This document shows, piece by piece, positions 27,638 to 35,532 of a stretch of DNA of 64,000 nt (its first letter is position 1; each line of letters opens with the position of its first letter). The notes under the pieces were generated by a model. It made no database searches and was not told where the DNA came from. It worked only from the letters and a program-made list of their open reading frames with translations. The stretch covers positions 96,442-160,441 of the forward strand of contig JAVBUF010000003.1 in NCBI GenBank assembly GCA_031555615.1, given 5' to 3'. This DNA comes from UBA935 sp031555615 (lineage in GTDB: Bacteria; Bacillota; Clostridia; Lachnospirales; Lachnospiraceae). The position numbers and the translations under genes are program-made.

Positions 27638-28294
27638 TTATTTATTGATTTTATGAACAACACCTTGTTCGTCCATGGCTGCCTGAACAGACAATTCCTT
27701 ATCCAGAACAGGCAATCCTAAAAACTCCAGCAGTTCTTTGGCCATATCAAATCTCTGCCACGCTTCTTCCTCATTTCCCTGAGGATATATGGTGGGCATC
27801 ATCCAAATTTCACAAATTAACAAAAACAATTCTGCGGTTAAACCTGGATGTTTGGCTTTGATCGAACCGTCATTGATACCTTCTTCAATAAGTTCGGCAA
27901 ACTTCGGTGCAAAATTTCGCTGTTCGTCTATATACATTTTAAGAGCAGTCGGACTGCTTTCTAGCAAAGGGAGTATTTGAAGCTGCAGTGCGGTATATTC
28001 ATCGCTCTCATTTAGTATTTGTAAGGCCAGTTTGATTTTTTCCAGGCCATTTAAGTCAGTTCGGCTTTTAATTGTTTCAAAAATTTCTAAATCATTAAAT
28101 AATTTATCCGTCAGCGCAAAAAAAACTTCCTCTTTTGATTTGAAATGATGATAAAAGGCTCCTCGGGTCAACCCTTTCATATCTCCCACAATGTCGAGTA
28201 TATTGGTCTTTTCATACCCCTTTTCAATGAATTGTTTTAAGGCGGCATCTAAAATTATTTTTTCCGTTTCTTCGGGATATTTGTTTCGGGGCAA
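27638..28294 (-). CDS. TetR-family repressor of the ABC exporter
   Basis: 218 aa. The start codon is TTG at 28294, nine nt after AGGAG; no in-frame ATG lies near. The N-terminal helix-turn-helix is typical (ILDIVGDMKGLTRGAFYHHFKSKEEVF, residues about 23-50). The C-terminal helical ligand-binding domain is divergent, as usual. It is 79 nt upstream of the exporter on the same strand. Palindromes CATACACTGTGTATG and CATACATCGTGTATG in its own promoter and a related site before the exporter suggest that it represses itself and the exporter. Confidence 0.9.
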   Translation of the reverse strand: MPRNKYPEETEKIILDAALKQFIEKGYEKTNILDIVGDMKGLTRGAFYHHFKSKEEVFFALTDKLFNDLEIFETIKSRTDLNGLEKIKLALQILNESDEYTALQLQILPLLESSPTALKMYIDEQRNFAPKFAELIEEGINDGSIKAKHPGLTAELFLLICEIWMMPTIYPQGNEEEAWQRFDMAKELLEFLGLPVLDKELSVQAAMDEQGVVHKINK

Positions 28295-28311
28295 TTTATT
28301 CTTCTCCTATT

Positions 28312-28360
28312 CATACACTGTGTATGTATAAAAATTATCATACATCGTGTATGTTGTCAA
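28312..28360 (-). promoter_or_regulatory. tetR promoter with two palindromic operators
   Basis: On the minus strand TTGACA (28355-28360), 17 nt and TAATTT (28332-28337) form a sigma-A promoter. Operator 2, CATACATCGTGTATG (28339-28353), fills the spacer exactly. Operator 1, the perfect palindrome CATACACTGTGTATG (28312-28326), covers the start-point region. Occupation of either would block RNA polymerase. Confidence 0.72.
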
Positions 28361-28460
28361 GAGAAAATGTTAATCATTGCTATACGGATTATTCAAAAAA
28401 CCTTATTTTCCTCAACTAAAACATTTATCTAAATCAAATAGATTCCTCTTCCCATCTTTT

Positions 28461-28844
28461 CTACAGGTATTGTAAAAGTGTTTCCATTATCGTCTCTGCC
28501 TTCAATAATTGTTCTTCTGCCATCTCTCTGGAAACAATTACAAAATCCTCATAGTCCGCTTTTTCCCGAAGCTTAATTGCAGATGCCACCATTTTTGAAA
28601 TTGACTTGTCAAAAATTCCTTCTTTAACATAATTCTTATTAAAAAAAGCAATTACACCCGAATGCTTGCTGGAATCAAATTCATCCAAAGCTGTTACTGC
28701 ACGCAATCCATGAAAAATTGCATAGTATGATCGGTTCACAGATGCTTTAAAACTCTTTTCTCGAAGTAAGAGTTCTGCTGCTTTTAAATCCTCATCAGCA
28801 CGTTGAAATCGGTATTTTGATAATCCTTTCATGCTGCTTGCCAT
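28461..28844 (-). CDS. HEPN-domain protein, putative toxin of an HEPN/MNT pair
   Basis: 127 aa all-helical protein of the HEPN superfamily. The R-x6-H motif (Arg38 to His45, within VNRSYYAIFHGLRAV) fits the HEPN RNase active site R-x4-6-H. The Tyr-containing RX4HXY motif of canonical HepT toxins is absent. It overlaps the nucleotidyltransferase gene by 16 nt from ATG 28844 (AAGGGG ribosome site); a second ATG at 28832 would give an ATGA overlap. Such pairs work as toxin-antitoxin modules in which the MNT enzyme modifies the HEPN RNase; activity here is inferred. Confidence 0.8.
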   Translation of the reverse strand: MASSMKGLSKYRFQRADEDLKAAELLLREKSFKASVNRSYYAIFHGLRAVTALDEFDSSKHSGVIAFFNKNYVKEGIFDKSISKMVASAIKLREKADYEDFVIVSREMAEEQLLKAETIMETLLQYL

Positions 28845-29155
28845 AAAACAACCCCTTCCCGATTTACATTTTTATAGAATGGTGTTACTGCTTCCCACTC
28901 ACAGAAAAAATCAAAGTCAATATCAATCACAGAAAAAACTTTGTCATATTTTAAATTCATATCCACAACTAAATCTAATAATTTGTCTTCAATGTCTTGT
29001 TCCAGTTTCCCACGTACCAATAAAGCAATATCGATATCCGACTCATCGGTTTCAGTGCCTCTGGCAACAGAACCATATAAAACAATGCGAACAAGTCTTT
29101 CCTCCATAATTCCCAAAATACCCTCTACAAGTTCTCTTGATGTACTTTGATCCAT
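28829..29155 (-). CDS. Minimal nucleotidyltransferase (MNT), putative antitoxin
   Basis: 108 aa from ATG 29155, preceded by GAGGGG. An open extension reaches 29242 but starts upstream of the promoter -10 box, so it is rejected. Gly28-Ser29 and Asp40-x-Asp42 form the complete GSx10DxD polymerase-beta motif; an acidic DIDFDFF segment provides the likely third Asp. MntA-type enzymes add AMP to the partner HEPN toxin and neutralise it. The gene is first in the pair, with its own promoter, and lies just beside an inserted IS. Confidence 0.82.
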   Translation of the reverse strand: MDQSTSRELVEGILGIMEERLVRIVLYGSVARGTETDESDIDIALLVRGKLEQDIEDKLLDLVVDMNLKYDKVFSVIDIDFDFFCEWEAVTPFYKNVNREGVVLWQAA

Positions 29156-29189
29156 TAGTGCACCCCTCTTCATTCTATGCCTTTCTTTA

Positions 29190-29218
29190 ATTATAGCTAT
29201 TGTCCACAAAATCGTCAA
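29190..29218 (-). promoter_or_regulatory. Promoter of the MNT/HEPN operon, inside the left direct repeat
   Basis: On the minus strand TTGACG (29213-29218), 17 nt and TATAAT (29190-29195). The -10 box ends exactly at the boundary of the 99-bp repeat copied by the IS. The transcript would begin near 29183, giving a short leader before ATG 29155. Confidence 0.75.
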
Positions 29219-29288
29219 CAGACTAAATACAACCTCATACATTTACCCTTCCATAATCACCATTCATAATTATATATCGTTACTGGCC
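29190..29288. repeat. 99-bp direct repeat, left copy (target-site duplication)
   Basis: Identical over 99 bp to 31248-31346 with no mismatch seen. Flanking bases differ on both sides. It brackets the IS1634-family element and fits the unusually long target duplications known for this family. Confidence 0.92.
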
Positions 29289-29375
29289 GGGCGTTTGACA
29301 GTTGCATAAATAAAAAATACTTTGCAGGTCGCATAGAAGCTGCTTTTTTTGTGTCAACTTTTTTGTTTTATACTA

Positions 29376-29404
29376 TTGTACTTTATTGTATCTTGTGGTA
29401 TAAT
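29376..29404 (+). promoter_or_regulatory. Transposase promoter
   Basis: TTGTAC (29376-29381), 17-nt spacer and TATAAT (29399-29404), 22 nt before the start codon. Confidence 0.65.
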
Positions 29405-29425
29405 AAGGGTTAGGAGGATTTTTAT

Positions 29426-31153
29426 ATGAGACTTCATTCTTCAAAATCAAAAAATGCAGAATCTTTTTATATCAGCAAAGGGTATGTGAATGACAAAGGC
29501 GTTAGTACGTCTGTTATTGTTCGCAAACTTGGAACACTTGCAGAACTTCTACCCGAGCATGGTCCTACCAGAGATGATGTTGTTGCCTGGTGCAAAGAAC
29601 AATGTAAAATCGAGACACAAAAGTACAAAGAGGAACAGCAGGCTAAGTCTGTACAGATAACCTTCCATGCCGATAGACCACTCGATTATGATCAACAGAA
29701 GTTTTTCCGAGGTGGCTATCTCTTTCTCCAGTCTCTCTATTACGGCTTGCAATTAAATAAAACCTGTCGAAAACTTAAGGCAAAATATAAGATCGAGTAT
29801 GATATAAATTCAATTCTCTCTGACTTGATTTACACCAGAGTTTTAGAACCATCCAGTAAACGTTCTTCCTACAAAACCGCTATGTCTTTCCTTGAAAAAC
29901 CTTCCTACGAGCTTCATGATGTATACCGTGCTCTTGACATTCTCGGAAATGAATGTGATTTTATCCAGTCTGAGGTTTACAAAAACAGTGGCTTTATTGG
30001 AAAAAGAAATGATAAGATTCTTTATTACGACTGCACCAACTATTACTTTGAAATTGAACAGGAAGACGGTTCAAAAAAGTATGGCAAAGGAAAAGAACAT
30101 CGTCCAAATCCGATCATTCAAATGGGAATGTTTATGGATGGAGATGGAATGCCACTTGCGTTTTCCCTCTTTCCTGGAAATTCAAACGAGCAGACCTCCC
30201 TGAAACCACTGGAGAAAAAAGTTCTTAATGAATTCGGCTGCAAAAAATTTATTTACTGCAGTGATGCTGGATTAGGTTCTGAAACTATTCGCGAATTTAA
30301 CCACATGGGTGAACGCGCATACATTGTCACACAGTCTATAAAAAAACTTCCTGCCGAGGACAAAGCCTGGGCATTAGATAAAACAGGTTTCAAAAGAGTC
30401 TCTGATGATACTCCTGTTGATATCACGAAACTTTCAAATGACGACCAGGGACTTTATTATAAAGATGAACCCTATACACCGAAAAAAATTCATCAACGAT
30501 TAATTATTACTTATTCTCCCAAATATGCCGCCTATCAAAAAAATATTCGAGACCAACAGGTGGCGCGTGCACAAAAAATGCTGGATTCTGGAAGTGCAAA
30601 AAAGACTCGTAGAAATCCAAATGATCCTGCAAGATTTATCGGATCGATTGCCGCTACAGCAGATGGTGAAAAAGCAGCTGTTCAACATTATCTTGATGAA
30701 ACAAAAATAGAAAACGAAGAACAGTATGATGGACTTTACGCTATCTGTACAGATCTTCTTGATGATGATGTGAGCGAAATACTTAAAGTAAGCGAGGGAC
30801 GCTGGCAGATAGAAGAATGCTTCCGTATTATGAAAACTGACTTTGAAGCAAGACCCATTTATCTACAGGATGAAAACCGCATCAAAGCACATTTTCTTAT
30901 TTGCTTCCTGGCACTGTTATCCTATCGATTGCTTGAAAAAAAATTAGAGGCCAGCTATACATGTGAAACAATTTTAGAAACATTAAGAGAATTCAATTTT
31001 GCAGGAATACAGGAACAGGGGTTTATACCACTGTATAAAAGAAATAAGATCACAGATGCACTTCACGCTGCCTGTAAATTCCGAACGGATTATCAGTTCA
31101 TAACCAAAAGTCAAATGAAAACAATTGAGAAAAAAAGTAAAGGTAGGGAATAA
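29426..31153 (+). CDS. IS1634-family DDE transposase
   Basis: 575 aa, full length for the family, with TAGGAGG before the ATG. Catalytic candidates: Asp in YYDCTNYYFEIE (about residue 205), Asp in YCSDAGLGS (about 285) and Glu in EGRWQIEECFRIMKTDF (about 470), which carries the Y/R-E-K style signature of the IS4/IS1634 lineage. The C-terminal region reads AHFLICFLALLSYRLLEKKL, typical of these enzymes. It appears intact and able to act. The lower GC of this gene than of its neighbours supports acquisition. Confidence 0.94.
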   Translation: MRLHSSKSKNAESFYISKGYVNDKGVSTSVIVRKLGTLAELLPEHGPTRDDVVAWCKEQCKIETQKYKEEQQAKSVQITFHADRPLDYDQQKFFRGGYLFLQSLYYGLQLNKTCRKLKAKYKIEYDINSILSDLIYTRVLEPSSKRSSYKTAMSFLEKPSYELHDVYRALDILGNECDFIQSEVYKNSGFIGKRNDKILYYDCTNYYFEIEQEDGSKKYGKGKEHRPNPIIQMGMFMDGDGMPLAFSLFPGNSNEQTSLKPLEKKVLNEFGCKKFIYCSDAGLGSETIREFNHMGERAYIVTQSIKKLPAEDKAWALDKTGFKRVSDDTPVDITKLSNDDQGLYYKDEPYTPKKIHQRLIITYSPKYAAYQKNIRDQQVARAQKMLDSGSAKKTRRNPNDPARFIGSIAATADGEKAAVQHYLDETKIENEEQYDGLYAICTDLLDDDVSEILKVSEGRWQIEECFRIMKTDFEARPIYLQDENRIKAHFLICFLALLSYRLLEKKLEASYTCETILETLREFNFAGIQEQGFIPLYKRNKITDALHAACKFRTDYQFITKSQMKTIEKKSKGRE

Positions 31154-31176
31154 ATTACCATACTTCGATACAAAGC

Positions 31177-31223
31177 AAAGAATCGCTACACCCCGTATAT
31201 ATCAAGGGATACAGCGATTCTTT
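31177..31223 (+). terminator. Transposase terminator
   Basis: AAAGAATCGCT (31177-31187) pairs with AGCGATTCTTT (31213-31223), followed by TTTCTTT, 24 nt after the transposase stop. It can also fold in the opposite direction. Confidence 0.7.
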
Positions 31224-31247
31224 TTCTTTATAACTGTCAAAGACAGG

Positions 31248-31346
31248 ATTATAGCTATTGTCCACAAAATCGTCAACAGACTAAATACAACCTCATACAT
31301 TTACCCTTCCATAATCACCATTCATAATTATATATCGTTACTGGCC
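31248..31346. repeat. 99-bp direct repeat, right copy, carrying a duplicated promoter
   Basis: Identical to 29190-29288. It contains a second copy of the MNT/HEPN promoter (TTGACG 31271-31276, TATAAT 31248-31253) on the minus strand, now firing into the right end of the IS, antisense to the transposase. Confidence 0.92.
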
Positions 31347-31383
31347 AACTCCAATATTGTAACCCGTGATTACCGCCTATAAA

Positions 31384-31405
31384 AGCGGGTGTATCTACAC
31401 CTGCT
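31384..31405 (-). terminator. Terminator of the GntR/ABC-2 operon
   Basis: AGCGGGTGTA (31384-31393) and TACACCTGCT (31396-31405) pair with one mismatch. On the minus strand they are followed by TTTTATAG, directly after the last permease gene. Confidence 0.65.
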
Positions 31406-31408
31406 CAT

Positions 31409-32047
31409 TTAAAATTCTTTCACCCTGAACATCCCTCGGGAAAGCAGAACTGATACCCCAAGAATCCCCACGCCGGCCACAATACAAATCAGATCATGAA
31501 CATAATCATACGCAGAAATCACTTGCTTCAGACAATCCACCACCTGCGCGCTCCTTATCCCAAATGTGAACAGCACCACCCCACAGAACAATCCAACCAA
31601 AGCGGCATTCATGGCTTTTGTAAAATCATACCGGATAAAAACAGGAATCATGAACGACATCAACAACAGGCAGAGCAAAATCACTGCTCCCACGCCTTTG
31701 GCCGCCAACTGATGCCCTGCGCCAATTCCTGCCACTACCGTAAACAGAATCCCTGTGCCAAAGTAAATCAACGTTCCCAGCATCACCGATAAATACTTTT
31801 CGTACAGAACCATATCCCTTTTATATGGCAGAGCTAACAGCATAATATCACTATTATTCTTTCCTCCGGTTTCAAAAAGAACCGTGATGCAGAAATAGCA
31901 AAAAAATACGGTTGTTGCCCCTGATGCCAAAATACCATACACGTTTCCTTTGATAATAATCAAAATCATACAGATAAAACAGGTTAATCCATAGATCGGC
32001 AGTTTTTTGCATGTCAGAAGATAATCTTTTTTTAATAAGCGTACCAT
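31409..32047 (-). CDS. ABC-2 type permease, last gene of a YtrA-type operon
   Basis: 212 aa with about six hydrophobic segments (first about residues 18-36, last ending near 205) and no soluble domain. It follows a similar 210-aa permease gene; the two likely pair as the membrane part of the ABC-2 transporter powered by the ATPase at 32668. AGGAAGGATGGGATT precedes the ATG. YtrA-type operons respond to cell-wall-active agents in several Firmicutes; the substrate here is unknown. Confidence 0.8.
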   Translation of the reverse strand: MVRLLKKDYLLTCKKLPIYGLTCFICMILIIIKGNVYGILASGATTVFFCYFCITVLFETGGKNNSDIMLLALPYKRDMVLYEKYLSVMLGTLIYFGTGILFTVVAGIGAGHQLAAKGVGAVILLCLLLMSFMIPVFIRYDFTKAMNAALVGLFCGVVLFTFGIRSAQVVDCLKQVISAYDYVHDLICIVAGVGILGVSVLLSRGMFRVKEF

Positions 32048-32060
32048 AATCCCATCCTTC

Positions 32061-32693
32061 CTAATATTCTATTCTTTTGTACATTTTTACTGCTATCATG
32101 AAAGAGAGCATCAGTGCCGCCAAACTTGCGATCACGCCAATTACCGGAAAGTCCCGTTCCAGCCACTGCGTCAAAATCATTCTCCGGTCAGGTGACAAAA
32201 AACGAAAGAAAATAAAACCGACATAAAACGTCCCTATGATAAGTACAATTGATATCACCTGCACGGCAACTGCCTCCAATTTCAGATATAGGGGCAGTGT
32301 AATCGCCAGGAAAACTGAATACCAGGCAAATGACATTGGCAACAATTCTGTAAAAGCTGTCACATTACCTTTTTCCATAATCAATAATACTGCGCCCCCA
32401 AACACAGATATTATCACAAATAATAAATAAGCTGTGATATATTTGGCCAGAATGATCTGGCTTCGGCTGAAAGGCAGGCTGGCCATAAATGCCATTCCAA
32501 GGTTTCCCTTTTCCCTGGCAGAGACATTCATTAAGTATGCCCAGCAGACCGTTGTTGCCAATATGGGATAAAACATACTGCCCAGATTGGCACCCAGGAT
32601 CACCGTGATGAAGATACATTGTATCAACAACATCTTAAAACCCTCGCAGGTAAGCAGCTTCAGTTCTTTATAGATCAACGTCTTCATCTTCAT
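32061..32693 (-). CDS. ABC-2 type permease of the YtrA-type operon
   Basis: 210 aa, six predicted helices, N-terminus MKMKTLIYKELK typical of the ABC-2 family with a charged lead before helix 1. It overlaps the ATPase gene by 26 nt, with GGAGAGAGGATGT before the ATG. Its partner is the permease at 31409; both are of similar length and plan but low similarity, suggesting a heterodimeric channel. Confidence 0.8.
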   Translation of the reverse strand: MKMKTLIYKELKLLTCEGFKMLLIQCIFITVILGANLGSMFYPILATTVCWAYLMNVSAREKGNLGMAFMASLPFSRSQIILAKYITAYLLFVIISVFGGAVLLIMEKGNVTAFTELLPMSFAWYSVFLAITLPLYLKLEAVAVQVISIVLIIGTFYVGFIFFRFLSPDRRMILTQWLERDFPVIGVIASLAALMLSFMIAVKMYKRIEY

Positions 32694-33555
32694 ACATCCT
32701 CTCTCCTGCCGAATATGCTACCATAATGTCCTCAATTAATGCCCGTTCCACGATAACATCTTTCAGCATCGGCCGGATCTGCTGCCGGCAATTTGTCAGT
32801 CCTTCAAACCCAAAACCTTTTTCTTCCAATGCCACAAACAGTTTACGGTTTTCATCATTTAACAAGGCTTTATCACCCTTGACCAACGCATGGTGATCCA
32901 GAAGTTCATCCTTGTCTTCCTGGAACAATATCCTGCCCTCCTGCAGCATAATGATCTGATCGGCTGTTTTTTCCAGATCATTGGTAATGTGGGTGGAAAA
33001 GAATACCGATTTACCTTCCTCAGCAACAAATTCTTTCACAATCTGGATAAATTCTTTCCTGATTTTCGGATCCAGGCCGGATGTGGGTTCATCCATGATC
33101 AGCAGGTCCGCATGATGGGAAAGAGCCAGTGTCAGCGCACATTGCATCTTTTTTCCCTTGGATAAGGTCTTGATCTTCTGTTTCCGGTCAAGGGAAAAAC
33201 GATCCAGATAATTGCAGTATGTCTGCTCATCCCACTGGGTGTAGGCTGATGCCACAATTTTTTTCATTTCTTCAATGGATAAATCCTGGTACAAGTAACC
33301 GTTGTCAAACACAATCCCAATCCGTTGTTTTATCTTAATCTCATCCTCCTGGAGGGATTTACCGAAAATTTTGATTTCCCCTTCCTCAGGAAAGCATAAG
33401 CCTAAAACAGATTTAATGGTGGTGGTCTTTCCCGAACCATTAATCCCGATAAATCCGGTTACACATCCTTCCGGAACCGAAAAACTGATATCCTGTAATA
33501 CCCTTTTTGTTCCATAACTCTTTTTTAGTCCTCTTACTTCCAATAATGCATCCAT
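32668..33555 (-). CDS. ABC transporter ATPase of the YtrA-type operon
   Basis: 295 aa. Walker A GINGSGKTT (about residues 37-45), Walker B LLIMDEPTSGLDP and switch STHI are intact. The signature reads LSKGKKMQCALTLAL rather than LSGGQ, common in ABC-2 exporters of this type. The last 70 residues form a C-terminal extension seen in bacitracin- and YtrB-like ATPases. It follows the GntR gene by 3 nt and would drive the two permeases downstream. Confidence 0.9.
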   Translation of the reverse strand: MDALLEVRGLKKSYGTKRVLQDISFSVPEGCVTGFIGINGSGKTTTIKSVLGLCFPEEGEIKIFGKSLQEDEIKIKQRIGIVFDNGYLYQDLSIEEMKKIVASAYTQWDEQTYCNYLDRFSLDRKQKIKTLSKGKKMQCALTLALSHHADLLIMDEPTSGLDPKIRKEFIQIVKEFVAEEGKSVFFSTHITNDLEKTADQIIMLQEGRILFQEDKDELLDHHALVKGDKALLNDENRKLFVALEEKGFGFEGLTNCRQQIRPMLKDVIVERALIEDIMVAYSAGERMYEDEDVDL

Positions 33556-33558
33556 CTG

Positions 33559-33939
33559 TCAGTTCTTCCTTTCCTGTTGTATAATCTCAAATAAAGTCTG
33601 TAATTCTTCCTCTTTTAAATCAATCATTCCGGCAATGTCCATGATTTGTGACAGCAGCTTTTCAATTTCCCGCATTTTTTCTTCTTTAAGCAGTTCCATG
33701 TTCCGGGCTGCCACATAGAATCCTTTTCCCTGGACACCATGCAGAAATCCTTCCTGCTCCAGTTCGTCATATGCGCGCTTGCTGGTCAGGACACTTACAC
33801 CGGTTTCATTGGCCAGATTCCTGATGGAAGGCAGCAATTCACCATTCTGTAAATGTCCTTTTAAAATTGCCTCCTTGATTTGATCTTTAATTTGTTGATA
33901 GATTGGAATTTCACTGTTATTGCTGATTACTATTTTCAC
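33559..33939 (-). CDS. GntR-family repressor, YtrA subfamily
   Basis: 126 aa, the short YtrA form with a winged helix and a brief helical tail rather than a ligand domain. Start codon is GTG, preceded by GGAGGTCAAAT. The winged helix spans about residues 10-75 (GELLPSIRNLANETGVSVLTSKRAYDELEQEGFL). It is the first gene of the operon and its promoter carries a long palindrome over the -10 box, so it most likely represses its own operon until an envelope-stress or drug signal relieves it. Confidence 0.9.
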   Translation of the reverse strand: MKIVISNNSEIPIYQQIKDQIKEAILKGHLQNGELLPSIRNLANETGVSVLTSKRAYDELEQEGFLHGVQGKGFYVAARNMELLKEEKMREIEKLLSQIMDIAGMIDLKEEELQTLFEIIQQERKN

Positions 33940-33956
33940 ATTTGACCTCCATGTGC

Positions 33957-34015
33957 ATATTACTGTATATCTATTACATATACAGTAATATACACCAATC
34001 TACACCTGCTGTCAA
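33957..34015 (-). promoter_or_regulatory. GntR operon promoter with a 14-bp-arm operator
   Basis: On the minus strand TTGACA (34010-34015), 17 nt and TATATT (33987-33992). ATATTACTGTATAT (33957-33970) and ATATACAGTAATAT (33978-33991) are perfect 14-bp arms with a 7-bp spacer and overlap the -10 box and start point. This is a strong candidate for the GntR repressor site. Confidence 0.75.
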
Positions 34016-34077
34016 TATGTATAAAATATAAATTGTTGTTGCAAACCAAAAGCTTTTTTAATAGAATGAATTAATAC

Positions 34078-34083
34078 TATAAT
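34078..34083 (+). promoter_or_regulatory. Possible -10 box of the diguanylate cyclase gene
   Basis: TATAAT lies 32 nt before the start codon. Its -35 candidate, TTTTTA 17 nt upstream, is poor. Confidence 0.4.
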
Positions 34084-34115
34084 ATGAAATAACAAAAATA
34101 CGGAGTAGCAGCAAT

Positions 34116-35495
34116 ATGATATTAAGTTCCAAATCAACCAAACAAAAAGCCGATAAGCTCGCACCTAATACCATCCTTGTTTTCTTTATCTCTCTTATCC
34201 TCTGTTCACTGTTAATCGTTGTAACCATGGTTAATAGGGGAAATGTTGAAAAGCTTCAAATGGAGCAATTAATTACAGAGAAAAGTATCAGAATCAATGA
34301 GGTAATTTCCAAACTGCTGTATAAAACAGAAGCTCTTTCGGCTCTTGTTATACAGAGCAACGGTTCCATGGATAACTTTGACCGGGTAGCCTCTACCATT
34401 GTGGATGATCCGGCAATCTTAAATGTATTAGCTGCCCCTGACGGCATTGTCTCTGAGGTATATCCGCTGAAAGGAAACGAGGGTGTTATCGGTTTGGATT
34501 TTTTTAGCGAAGGAGCCGGAAATAAAGAAGCCCAGGCCGCCAAAGAAACCGGAAGTCTGGTATTCGGCGGACCTTTTACCTTAAAACAGGGAGGAGAAGC
34601 GCTGGTTGGCCGTCTTCCTGTTTACATTGATAAAAATAATGATCCGGATGCATTCTGGGGTATTGTTTCGGTCACCTTAAAATATCCGGAAGCGCTGGAC
34701 GGTGTTGCCTTAAATCTGCTGGAAGCCCAGGGATTTTCTTATGAAATATGGCGTATCAATCCGGAAGACGGTGAAAGGCAGACCATTGCGCAAAGTCATC
34801 TCTCCCATAGCAAAAATGCCCGATTTATTGAAAAAGAGATTAAAATATTGAATGCCGTTTGGTATTTTCGGGTGTCACCTGTCCGCATGTGGTACCATTA
34901 TCCGGAAAACTGGCTGCTGATCATCGCCGGTCTTGGTGTCAGCTTCCTGATTGCTTTCGTAATGCAAAATAATTTTGACCTGCGGATCATGAAAAATAAA
35001 TTCGAAGACATGGCGCATACCGATCCTTTAACAGGCATCCTGAATATCCGCTATTTTATGGATATGGCGGCAAAGCAAATCGCTACCCCATCCGACGATG
35101 CTCAAAAGTGCTATATCATTATTTTTGACATTGATAAATTTAAGAAAATCAACGATACCTTCGGTCATCTCGTAGGTGACGAGGTGTTAAGGGATATCAC
35201 CGCTATCACTAAGTATACCCTGAATCCCAATGATATCTTTGCCCGCTATGGCGGTGAAGAATTTATTATTTTAGCATATGCACCGGGACAAACGGAAATT
35301 TTCGCACAGATTGAAAAAGTCAGACAACACATCTCTGAAAAAGAATTTTTATATAACAGCAACCGTATTCAGGTATCCGCCAGTTTTGGTATTGCCGAAG
35401 TAATCGATTCGGACCTGACCCAAGCCATCCAATGGGCTGATGTTGCCCTCTATCAGGCAAAGGCCAAGGGCCGGAATACGGTGGTATTTAATTAG
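34116..35495 (+). CDS. Membrane diguanylate cyclase, CHASE sensor plus GGDEF
   Basis: 459 aa. Helix 1 is about residues 19-39 and helix 2 about 266-286; between them lies a roughly 225-residue extracellular region of CHASE type (VDDPAILNVLAAPDGIVSEVYPL). The cytoplasmic GGDEF domain starts near 300 (DPLTGILNIRYF) and keeps an active-site motif GGEEF near residue 377, with the substrate Asp in IIIFDIDKFK. The inhibitory I-site RxxD, expected just upstream, reads NPND, so product inhibition through that site is probably lost. It makes cyclic di-GMP in response to an external ligand. It stands alone and ends at a shared terminator. Confidence 0.92.
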   Translation: MILSSKSTKQKADKLAPNTILVFFISLILCSLLIVVTMVNRGNVEKLQMEQLITEKSIRINEVISKLLYKTEALSALVIQSNGSMDNFDRVASTIVDDPAILNVLAAPDGIVSEVYPLKGNEGVIGLDFFSEGAGNKEAQAAKETGSLVFGGPFTLKQGGEALVGRLPVYIDKNNDPDAFWGIVSVTLKYPEALDGVALNLLEAQGFSYEIWRINPEDGERQTIAQSHLSHSKNARFIEKEIKILNAVWYFRVSPVRMWYHYPENWLLIIAGLGVSFLIAFVMQNNFDLRIMKNKFEDMAHTDPLTGILNIRYFMDMAAKQIATPSDDAQKCYIIIFDIDKFKKINDTFGHLVGDEVLRDITAITKYTLNPNDIFARYGGEEFIILAYAPGQTEIFAQIEKVRQHISEKEFLYNSNRIQVSASFGIAEVIDSDLTQAIQWADVALYQAKAKGRNTVVFN

Positions 35496-35503
35496 AATAT
35501 TGA

Positions 35504-35527
35504 AGGCAGGCTGATTCCAGCCTGCCT
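35504..35527. terminator. Bidirectional terminator between convergent genes
   Basis: AGGCAGGCTG (35504-35513) and CAGCCTGCCT (35518-35527) are perfect 10-bp arms with a 4-nt loop, between the cyclase gene and the end of the discoidin-like gene, with TGTTTTAT following on the plus strand. Confidence 0.8.
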
Positions 35528-35532
35528 ATGTT

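Larger units (their letters stand above)
29289..31247 (+). mobile_element. IS1634-family insertion sequence, about 1.96 kb
   Basis: Defined by the sequence between the two 99-bp repeats. It carries one 575-aa transposase gene, its promoter and a terminator. Imperfect terminal inverted repeats share TTTGACAGTT followed by ATAAA-like sequence, 5-6 bp in from each end. Exact ends may shift by one or two bases. The perfect state of the repeats and the intact transposase suggest a recent insertion. Confidence 0.88.

Noticed and set aside
29156..29242. N-terminal extension of the nucleotidyltransferase
   Set aside because: It would start upstream of the -10 box of the promoter at 29190-29218, so it cannot be on that transcript; ATG 29155 has its own ribosome site.
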